This document shows, in pieces, positions 56,691 through 64,000 of a stretch of DNA of 64,000 bases. The DNA lies in assembly GCF_003589595.1 (NCBI RefSeq), contig NW_020654080.1:8318527-8382526 (forward strand), given 5' to 3'. The DNA is from Hyposmocoma kahamanoa. Its lineage: Eukaryota > Arthropoda > Insecta > Lepidoptera > Cosmopterigidae. The position numbers and the translations under genes were made by a program. Positions within the stretch are counted from its first letter, which is position 1. Each line of letters opens with the position of its first letter. Below the pieces are notes generated by a model. It was not told where the DNA came from. It saw only the letters and a program-made list of their open reading frames with translations, and made no database searches.

Positions 56691-56949
56691 GAATGAAACT
56701 ATTTTTCCGGATTTAAATCGCGTATATTTGTTTTTTCAAACAAACCGACGTTTCGGGCCCTTTACAGGTCCCATGGTCACGGTTGACTGACAGTCATGTA
56801 GTCATGCATGTAGACAGTCAACCGTGACCATGGGACCTGTAAAGGGCCCGAAACGTCGGTTTGTTTGAAAAAACAAATATACGCGACTTAAATCCGGAAA
56901 AATAGTTTCATTCCTATGTATAACAATCGCGAAAACCTAAGAACTCGAT
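56691..56949. repeat. Family C foldback element, best copy (copy 8)
   Basis: Two ~100-bp arms pair almost perfectly. The left begins GAATGAAACTATTTTTCCGG and includes CGGGCCCTTTACAGGTCCCA; the spacer (~25 bp) holds GTCATGTAGTCATGCATG. After the right arm a ~36-bp tail, CTATGTATAACAATCGCG then AAAACCTAAGAACTCGA, has no partner on the left. CTGTATTGAG on both sides (56681-56690, 56950-56959) marks a 10-bp target duplication. Confidence 0.92.
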
Positions 56950-56980
56950 CTGTATTGAGATTATTATGATAATAAATGTC

Positions 56981-57372
56981 GTAACGAACAAGTGGCAAGT
57001 AACGTATTTGTCGATAACAGTTGCAGTTCCACTTACAGAGTTTAAATTGCAACAATCCAAGAGGCACTCCCACTGCGACCGTCACTCTGAGGGTAACCTA
57101 TCACAAAGTCGAAAATTTTTTGTCCGAAATAACGTTTGTTCGAATTTTCATTACACCGAAAACCGAATTATAACGAAACAGTTGTTCTTTCAGGATATGT
57201 TGAATGTTTATCGCAAAGACACGATTAGGTTCGGTTAAGTTAGGTTTAAAAGAAAAAAACATTTTTCCCTCAAAATTACTTTCGAGGTTATGAAATTTCG
57301 ACCAAACGTTATTTTTGGCAAATGTCATTACGGACTTTTGATAGGTAACCCACTGTGAGACATAAGTTGCTT
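56981..57372 (-). repeat. Repeat A interrupted by a MITE (copy 32)
   Basis: ACGAACAAGTGGCAAGTAAC through CACTGCGACCGTCACTCTGA. After the MITE at 57092-57350 it resumes CTGTGAGACATAAGTTG before fading out. Confidence 0.85.
57092..57350. mobile_element. MITE N nested in repeat A
   Basis: 259 bp with terminal inverted repeats GGTAACCTATCACAAAGTC (left) and, in complement, GGTTACCTATCAAAAGTC (right). CACTCTGAG (57083-57091) and CACTGTGAG (57351-57359) flank it, a 9-bp target duplication with one mismatch; the uninterrupted repeat A has CACCCTGAG here. A 9-bp duplication with GG ends would fit Merlin- or MULE-type elements, which is inference. The 90- and 94-codon frames across it are incidental. 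Confidence 0.88.
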
Positions 57373-57466
57373 GCCGGTCAAGCACAGTGGAGAGCCATTA
57401 CGATTTATTACGTGTAATGATATAATTTGTTATGTATACAAACTGGACATCCTCTGTTCATAATTA

Positions 57467-57506
57467 ACTGTTCATAACAGTTACCACTGTAACTGTTATG
57501 AACAGT
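57467..57506. repeat. Perfect 17-bp hairpin, 6-nt loop, built from repeat A
   Basis: ACTGTTCATAACAGTTA, loop CCACTG, then the exact complement. Each arm resembles the CCATAACAGTTGCAGTG segment of repeat A, on opposite strands. Confidence 0.95.
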
Positions 57507-57507
57507 G

Positions 57508-57723
57508 AGTGAACAATGAGTGGCACTCCACTCAAAGCCTTAAATTGCAAAGATTTGACAGGCACTGCCACTGTGCCTGCGAGATCTTTCACCCTGTCAC
57601 TCTGAGATATCAGTTAACAAGTCCCATGTACCTGTAATTTCACTAACACCCTTTAAAACCGGAACAGGACTTCACTGGATTCGTCCTGTCATGTTACCTA
57701 TTACACAACGAGCTTTACCGCTT
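57508..57723 (-). repeat. Repeat A (copy 33)
   Basis: AGTGGCACTCCACTCAAAGC through CAAGTCCCATGTACCTGTAA to CGAGCTTTACCGCTT. The GTGACGGGAC end is replaced by the hairpin, and the short-hairpin block is deleted. Confidence 0.88.
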
Positions 57724-58202
57724 AATATTACCTTTTGATGTCATTTTAATAAGTGAACATAAATAGACTTCCAAACTCAAATTCAATAGCCTCGCTATTA
57801 AGGAAACTCTCGTCGTTCACGACGCAGAATGATTAAGTAGTATATTAATTTTAAGTACTCCGTGCTAAATGCAAAACTTTCACTATAGTACTCATAAGCT
57901 AGTAAGCAATAAAGTCTGAAACTAATTTATTTGAGAACGCTCTCGACCAATTATTTTACGACAGCCTATAGTGACATTTCTAGACCGATAGTTGGTATCT
58001 AAGTATGAGCTATTGATGACGTAGAAAACCATAAATAGGATACAATACTAGAGTACAGATAATTATGTCTCTGTAAAGCGGAAACGTTTTCGAGAGAAAG
58101 AAAAGGGAAGGCCCGTATAAAAGTCGTTGGGGCTGAAAAAATGCGCTACAAAAAGCGGCTTTATCCAAAGAGGAAAAACCACATATATAAACCTCTAAAA
58201 TG
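57724..58202. other. Unassigned DNA
   Basis: Nothing recognised. Confidence 0.5.
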
Positions 58203-58305
58203 TTGATGTGGGCCTTAGTCTGTTACGCTGGCCTAATGAGGGTTTGGTAACTTCAAAAGTCTTCGTTACCTTTTTATACATGTAGGTTATATAACGATGT
58301 TAACT
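58203..58305 (-). mobile_element. SINE S4, partial
   Basis: GTGGGCCTTAGTCTGTTACG, CTGGCCTAATGAGGGTTTGG then CATGTAGGTTATATAACGATG follow the S4 body. Head and outer tail missing. Confidence 0.65.
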
Positions 58306-58357
58306 CTTGTCCCTCAGAATTTGTAAACAAAACTATGTATTGTAGAGGAACTTAATC

Positions 58358-58487
58358 GGAAAAGAAACTATTTTTTCGAATATAAATCATGTACATTTTT
58401 TTTTTCAAAACAAGCATACGTTTTGGGACTTTTATACATTCCATGATCATGGCTGACGGTGATGATAAAGTCATCTAACATAAATGC
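58358..58487. repeat. Family C foldback element, left arm (copy 9)
   Basis: GGAAAAGAAACTATTTTTTC, CAAAACAAGCATACGTTTTG, TTCCATGATCATGGCTGACG then GATGATAAAGTCATCTAACA. The right arm is absent. Confidence 0.8.
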
Positions 58488-59077
58488 AACAAACGCTATT
58501 TCGATGTGTAAATTCGTAACAATAATTTATTTTTATTTTCTCTCAATGTACAAATAAATTATGTAAATGCTTACTGACTAGTGAGTTTTGACAATAAAAC
58601 TTGTTTGAGAAGAGAAGAGACTGGTGCCTGAGATAGGTATAAAAATTCCTGTACAGGTCACCAGGTCCCTATTCCGCGAAGTGTACAATCGCGAAACTTA
58701 ATTCTTATTTCATGTAGTAAATACACTTGTGGCTATGGTGAACAGAGGATTTTGCTCAAATTGTCATTATAAACAAGAAATGATAGATACAAAAAACGCT
58801 TTTTTGATCGTTGCCTTGAGTGAATATAAAACTAATTTAACGTAGGCTCTTGCTTTAAGTAGGCATTTTGTTTGTAGTAGCTTTTAATTTTATTTTGGGA
58901 TTTCTTTCCTATCGCCGGTTAAAAACATCATGGAAATCCTGACTTTACAGGGTGCTGCTTTAGAGAGCGAGGTGGTACAATGAATACCGCTTTCTAGCGA
59001 CACTTCATTTGCCCTGAATGATAAGCTGGAGTAATTTGTACTTATTGTTACTCATGACGTGACATTCTCATATATAC
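58488..59077. other. Unassigned DNA
   Basis: Nothing recognised. Confidence 0.5.
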
Positions 59078-59118
59078 TTTGCGATCGGAGCAACGTATGT
59101 GACGTAGTCTAATAATAT
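59078..59118 (+). mobile_element. SINE S5 tail fragment
   Basis: TTTGCGATCGGAGCAACGTA then TGTGACGTAGTCTAATAAT. It adjoins the tail of an S1 SINE lying the other way round. Confidence 0.65.
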
Positions 59119-59322
59119 TTATAATAATAACGCATACAGTCATAACGCCGCAATAAGGAAACCGTATATCGCGAGTACAATGGACACACACATAGATAAC
59201 CACAAATTACATCCAAATTCACGAGAGAAATAAATGTAAGCCTTACAAATATTTCTCCCGGTCCAGGAAATCAACCCGGGACTACTGCATGGCAGTGGTA
59301 ATCGTTCGGCCACGCAGGCAGT
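59119..59322 (-). mobile_element. tRNA-derived SINE, family S1
   Basis: TATAATAATAACGCATACAG, GTCCAGGAAATCAACCCGGG (worn B box in reverse), ATCGTTCGGCCACGCAGGCA (A box in reverse). A small deletion lies between the boxes. Confidence 0.85.
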
Positions 59323-59836
59323 TAAAATTTATTCGTTTACTTATGGTTATTTTGTTTTTGAGCACCCTTACAGCAATTTTGCTGAGCGAGTCGTTCGCTC
59401 GTGTTCAAAATAGTTACAGTTTAGTATACCACGGGAACATCACAGCAAATTGCATTGATTAGAAAACCGTATCAATCGGTACTTGTTTCCTATAATTTTC
59501 GTTCTGATGGTTCTGTGCACGTGATCTCTCCATCTCGCACACTCTACTGACATAAATAGTTTGAAATCAATCGTGCGTCACGGTGTTATCAGTTGCGATT
59601 CAACAAAACCTCTTTCGACTTGCAATTTGTATGAAAGCCGGGATCTATATATGATGGAAAATTTGGTGTAAATTTTCTAAAATATTCTGATAATAACTGA
59701 ATACGTAAGTAGCACAACAAATTAAGTAACATACAATAATAGATGTTACGAAAGGTTAATTTATTTATTCATAATTCTATGATGAACATTTTAATGAAAT
59801 CATAAAATACTTTTTTCGAATAAAAGTCCATTGTTG
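59323..59836. other. Unassigned DNA
   Basis: Nothing recognised. Confidence 0.5.
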
Positions 59837-60066
59837 CCATTGACTTACAAATAAATGGACGACGGGTCTAATACAAAAACCACGAAAAAAATGTCCCAAG
59901 TCAACCTATTCGAAATTTAAATTGTAATGTCATCGCAGTATCGCGCTGTCAGTCGAACAAATGAAGACTAAAGCGGAGTTTGGCGCTCTGTATACGATTT
60001 TAGCGCCTTACAAGTGCGGACACTTTTTAGCGCGGACCCGACGTCCATATAAGTGTAAGTCAATGA
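59837..60066. mobile_element. MITE family G (copy 2, opposite orientation)
   Basis: Left CCATTGACTTACAAATAAAT then GGACGACGGGTC; right complement CATTGACTTACACTTATATG then GACGTCGGGTCCGCGC. Orientation is reversed relative to copy 1. TTGTTG (or ATTGTTG) lies on both sides as a likely 6-7 bp target duplication. The interior keeps CTCTGTATACGATTTTAGCG, shared with copy 1. Confidence 0.88.
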
Positions 60067-60924
60067 TTGTTGCGATTATTAAGGGGTTAAATAGTAAAAA
60101 ATAAAATTATCAGCGTTACCGGATAATATTTGATTATAATTTCGTTATCTATATGTTAATACACATGGCTGTACTTTAAATGCTTAAAAATCTACTCCGA
60201 TGAATTCATTTTAGGCAGATAGTGAAATTTATCCGAAGCTAAGTGTCGCCTGCGACTGCAGCCGCCGCGGTTTCGTTCCGATATCGGATGTCGCTTGTGC
60301 ACTAAGTTCGATTAGAATCCGAGAAAATACGAATATCGCTTGTTACACCTAGAGATATAATGATCCCTGTGACATTTCGAACCGTCATTTTTCGGATCCG
60401 GAACTGCAGGTCGATTCAGAACCTTACAATATCTCTGTTGTCGACCGATTCGATTAGATATCGTACGATTTCTTTTCATTTTTGTTCACAATAACCGAAT
60501 CGAACGTCAAACTGTCGTATTCGAAACCGAACCGAAATGACATCACGACGACGACCGGCTACAAACGTTATTCAGAACACAGTCTTCGAATGAAACTTAC
60601 CGAACTTCCTATTGTTTACAAAGAAGAATGTAATATCATCTAATCATATCATGAAATCTTTTATTACTTTAAATAAAATCTGGATTTTGTTAAATTTTAT
60701 TAATTTATTTTAATGCGAGACTTGCATTACTATATTTTAAGCTTTTAAATTCTTAAAAATGTATATAAAAGGATTTAATTTTTTCTTGTTCTATGTTCGC
60801 CGACTAACTCCGTAAACGTTGTTGGATAACGATATCGTATGCGAATCCGAATCGAACGTTTTAACTCGAGTGTGCTGAATAGCTCGGAAAGCACCTTGCA
60901 CTATCTACTATCTACTACTACCTT
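60067..60924. other. Unassigned DNA with a CpG-rich patch
   Basis: 60235-60600 contains many CG dinucleotides (GCGACTGCAGCCGCCGCGG, GACGACGACCGGCTAC, ATTCGAAACCGAACCG), unlike the rest of the window. No long open frame and no repeat match. Confidence 0.5.
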
Positions 60925-61116
60925 GCGCTGCCACTGCACCTGTCGCCCTAAGCCTTAAAAGTTGACATGTCCCATTTGTGTATAATTTCACCAGCATCCG
61001 TACCCTTCAACACCGGACCACAGTAATGCTCACACACAACTTGGCGGCAGAAATAGGTATGGTGGCAAAATTTTCGTGGACGTACTCTATCCCAAGGAGC
61101 TCTGCTGCTACTAAAA
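60925..61116 (-). repeat. Repeat A (copy 34)
   Basis: Starts within the family at GCGCTGCCACTGCACCTGTC and runs to GAGCTCTGCTGCTACTAAAAA. The outer ~110 bp is missing. Confidence 0.9.
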
Positions 61117-61571
61117 ATGTATGTACATGTATTTATCCATTATACTACTAATAAAATGCGTGATTTTATACGCGGGTGATTATACTTATCATTATATTTT
61201 ATAATTAATAAGCTATATACCAGCTTTTATGAAGCGATAGTAATTATTTATCGTAAAGAGCACTTATAATTTTATTTCCTTTTACCAGAAGCTATCTTGA
61301 TGGATGACTTCCTGAGTTGAAGTAAATTTAGTGTGGTATTCCAAAGAAACAAATTTTATTTCGCAGATATTCGTTCTGAATATTTCACTAATTGGTACGC
61401 GGTCTAGAATTCTGCACGAGATACCCGAATAAGATATATTAACAAATAAAATAATTATACTTACTAAGATGCTCGTATTTGAGTAGTAAGTTGCCTAAAA
61501 TGTGGGTACCCGGGTTTAGTTCCGCAGTTCGTCTTTAAAATCGCTATTACTAAGTATTCATATCGGGTTTT
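61117..61571. other. Unassigned DNA
   Basis: Nothing recognised. Confidence 0.5.
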
Positions 61572-61858
61572 CTTCGGTTTTCGCAATTGCAAGACATTGG
61601 AATAAAACTATTGTTTTTAGTTTCGTTTTATATAACAAATTTATTTTACTAAGAAATTTATATTGTTATAGTATTTCAATATTTGCAAATCGTATGTAAA
61701 AAATAAAGTATTTAACTTAATTTTTGTAACTATAGAGAAAAGGAAGTTTATATTAATATTAGACATGCCTGGTTGATGACTTTATCATCTCATTCTGTCG
61801 TGACTATGGGACCTGCAAAAAGCCAAAGCCATTGGTTTGTTTCATAAAAAGAAACATA
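61572..61858. repeat. Family C foldback element, long diverged form (copy 10)
   Basis: Left tail CGGTTTTCGCAATTGCAAGA then GGAATAAAACTATTG. The right half has ATTAGACATGCCTGGTTGAT, GTGACTATGGGACCTG and TTGGTTTGTTTCATAAAAAG. The AT-rich core between resembles the long copy at 50941. Confidence 0.7.
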
Positions 61859-62061
61859 TGCAAATTGCAACAAGAAACAATCCATTTGCAAGAATCCTGA
61901 ATGTAAATAGTACCTCGAAAATAAATGGTATTAAATGACAGAGGTATGTATAACAAATAACTTCCGGATACAAGTGAAATGGCGATCATTCGCGCAATTT
62001 TGTAGAGAGTTCTATTTAGATACCTTGCTGCACAAGGATTATTATATTTAATAATTACACA

Positions 62062-62232
62062 TGTTATTACACGATACAAAGATTGAACAAACACAAAGAA
62101 AAATTCCTTCGATCCGATTGCTTCGATCGAGACAGATCTTACGAATTTTGCTATGTGATTTTGCGGATCTTCGAGATCGAATCTTGTTCGATCGAAGATT
62201 GTTCGATCTTTGCATATTAATAATAAAAAACT
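62062..62232. mobile_element. SINE S2 tails in tail-to-tail inversion
   Basis: Left: ACAAAGATTGAACAAACAC then AAAAATTCCTTCGATCCG (S2 reverse). Right: GATCGAAGATTGTTCGATCT then TTGCATATTAATAATAAAA (S2 forward). The middle repeats GATCGA and GATCTT motifs. Probably two truncated S2 tails or one folded copy. Confidence 0.65.
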
Positions 62233-62332
62233 AGTGAAGTATTTTCAAACTAGTAAAGAATATCATAGTAGTAAAACATTCAATAAAAATGAAAAATATT
62301 GCAATTAGACTTTTATGTTTTTATAACTTTCT

Positions 62333-62533
62333 TATAAAAAAAAACTGACCTCAAAAATTGGAATTACATCTATTTGCCAAGTTTTATTGAAATTGGTTAG
62401 TGGAAAGTGCGCAAAACTGGGTTCGCTCCGTAGGAGGTACCCTCTTTCCGGAGAAATCGCGTAACATACATGCAAAAAACTACAGTCCAATTGACAACCT
62501 CCTCACTTTTTTTGAAGTCGGTTTAAAATAAAT
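62333..62533 (-). repeat. Dispersed repeat Q (copy 2)
   Basis: TGGAATTACATCTATTTGCC, AAGTTTTATTGAAATTGGTT then AGTGGAAAGTGCGCAAAAC, the reverse of 56595. It continues to CCAATTGACAACCTCCTCAC and TTTGAAGTCGGTTTAAAATA. Confidence 0.7.
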
Positions 62534-63233
62534 ATGTGGTGGCTGACAAGCACCAGTGCTCGATACCTTTTTTAAATTCATTTCTAATAAGATTTAGGAC
62601 AAAATTTTCTATCATAAAAACACTTTTCTTTATGGGTGAGAGTCAATTACAGGGTGTTCATTAATTGGTTTCGATTATTGGTTAGTTACTTAGTGGATTT
62701 TTGGTGTTCATTACTAGAGATTTAGAGAAATTCCAGTTTAGATATTTTTTAGTAATAATTATAATAGCTTGCTTATGAAACATACTGCATAATCTTTCCT
62801 GAGGATTATACATGTCAAGTGAACTAATCATTATCGATATATGTTTAAAAACAAAATGCTATTTCAACTTTAAAGCACTTCCCTTAAAATATCGATCATT
62901 GGTAAAGTAAGTATAAATAAGTTAAGTATTTATTTATGAATTTTTGCGGTAGTAATATTCATTAAGAAAATACCAGATACACATAAACCTCATTTGCAAC
63001 ATTACAATGAAACATGTGTGAACATCTACATTATAGGAAACAGTAACTTGCATAGAGAGTTGAATATAAATCAAGTGTTTTACGACTGCAATGTCTCTCC
63101 ATGTAAAACCATGACGTTTTTATGGGTAAAAAAAACGCGCGCTACGCCTATGAGCCTACTTACTCCTTGGGTTAAGTGAGGTGTGTTTAGACTGAGCCAG
63201 TGGTAAGAAGGAGTTTATAAATTTTATTTTAAT
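62534..63233. other. Unassigned DNA
   Basis: A 61-codon plus-strand frame (62994-63179) without features. Nothing recognised. Confidence 0.45.
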
Positions 63234-63522
63234 TTTTTTTTATGACAGGACGAACAAGACGTGCGCCTGGTCTTCAGTAACATGATTGTTCATAACAGTT
63301 ACAGTGTCATTCAGAGCTTTAAACTGCAAAGATCTCAGGGGCACTGCCACTGCGCCCGTCACCTTGAGACATAAGTTGACAAGTCCCAAGTGCCTGTAAT
63401 TTTACCAGCATCCTTCAAAATCGGAACGCAGTAATGCGTACATTACTACTTGGCGGCAGAAACAAGTAAGGTGGCAGTACTTCTCTAGACGAACTCTTTC
63501 ACAAGGAGCTCTATTTCTACTT
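63234..63522 (-). repeat. Repeat A, well preserved (copy 35)
   Basis: Reverse: T run, ATGACAGGACGAACAAGACG to CAAGGAGCTCTATTTCTACTT. A 13-bp inverted repeat (TAATAGTTAACTT/AAGTTAACTATTA, 63556-63594) follows shortly after. Confidence 0.93.
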
Positions 63523-63631
63523 AAAATAATATAAATATAAATAAAATAATATAAATAATAGTTAACTTGTATAACTTGTATAAGTTAACTATTATACATT
63601 AGACTTATATTAGACTATGATTATGTATACA

Positions 63632-63886
63632 GTCCCACTGCTGAGCACAGATCTCTTCTCACAATGAGAGGATTTGGGTTTAGTTTCCATCTGGGCCTAA
63701 TTAATAACTGGATACGGAACTTCGCACACACTTTGCAGATGTAGGCAGGTTTCCTTACTATATTTTCCTTGCTCATGGTCAATTTCAAATTTCAATTCAA
63801 AAACTCTGACGTGCAAGCCCGGATCCGAACCCACGACTCTCTGCTTGAGAGGCGATAGATCAAACCATTAGGCTACCACGGCTTCG
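63632..63886 (-). mobile_element. tRNA-derived SINE, family S4, best copy
   Basis: CCCACTGCTGAGCACAGATC at the tail side, then CACACACTTTGCAGATGTAG and ATGGTCAATTTCAAATTTCA. The head in reverse has GCCCGGATCCGAACCCACGA (B box GGGTTCGGATCC) and GATCAAACCATTAGGCTACC (A box GGTAGCCTAATGG). The head is on the right, so transcription would run leftward. The best-kept tRNA-like head of the family here. Confidence 0.88.
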
Positions 63887-64000
63887 GGAATTTAGCATTA
63901 CTAAAATATCATTGTAAATATTTAAAATGGACAAAGCGTTTGTCATATAGTTATTTTAATTGCCATGTTTATTTAAAGCAAAGCTGAGATAAGTAAAAGG

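Noticed and set aside
57101..57385. 94-codon minus-strand open frame
   Set aside because: Spans MITE N and its junction with repeat A, so it cannot be an ancestral gene.

Overview
The window is AT-rich eukaryotic DNA that I read as lepidopteran (butterfly or moth). The reasons are many tRNA-derived SINEs with A/T-rich or TTA-type tails, relics of non-LTR retrotransposons ending in a jockey-like signature (LPADLFPERYNL, then RVNRHYLG), an RTE-like end (QDR, then VQQW), a CCCACTGCTGGGCAC-type SINE, and many short inverted-repeat elements. Order, species and locus are inferences. I found no intact host gene, no genuine tRNA or rRNA, no promoter and no CRISPR array. The longest open frames are about 100 codons, and most lie in repeats. 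The stretch is best read as a gene desert or the inside of a large intron, with one 10-N assembly gap at 26679-26688.

One repeat dominates. 'Repeat A' is about 260-300 bp when complete and occurs at least 35 times on both strands. In its sense direction it begins TTTTTAGTAGCAGTAGAGCTC and ends CACTTGATATCATAAAAAAA. It carries two internal stem-loops. Many copies are truncated, internally deleted or interrupted.

Other families: SINE-like S1 (CTCTGTGGCCGAACGG head), S2 (tail GTTCGATCTTTGTATTAATAA), S3 (CTCGGTGGCCCAATGC head), S4 (CCCACTGCTGGGCAC body), S5 (GGGTTCGATTCCCGGCCGGG head) and a single S6. Family C is a foldback element built on GGAAATGAAAC and GGTTTGTTTGAAAAAACAAA, with one asymmetric tail and 8-10 bp target duplications. 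Family E is the 3' end of a jockey-like LINE. MITE families F (TIR ATTGGACGTAGTTAAGC, TA target), G (TIR CCATTGACTTA), H (GC-rich, TTAA flanks), J (TGTAG ends) and N (GGTAACCTATCA ends) each have readable terminal inverted repeats. L, P and Q are further dispersed repeats of unknown class.

Layout: 0-9 kb is sparse, with A, S3 and an RTE relic. 9-23 kb is dense with A, C, E, F, S1, S2, S3 and S5. 23-30 kb holds large unassigned stretches, a degenerate coding frame on the minus strand beside the assembly gap, and a LINE reverse-transcriptase relic. 30-43 kb has two related ~200-bp sequences each abutting a repeat A, several MITEs, and a rearranged hairpin locus. 43-64 kb is again a mosaic of A, S, C and MITE copies with several nested insertions.

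The genes do not work together in any pathway because there are none that look functional. The history is one of successive transposition: A into S3, A into L, N into A, and a short retrocopy into F. On top of this are several perfect short hairpins that look like template-switch or assembly events. No convincing new functional system was found. The most novel-looking items are family C, repeat A, the 26-kb coding relic and the recurrent perfect hairpins.
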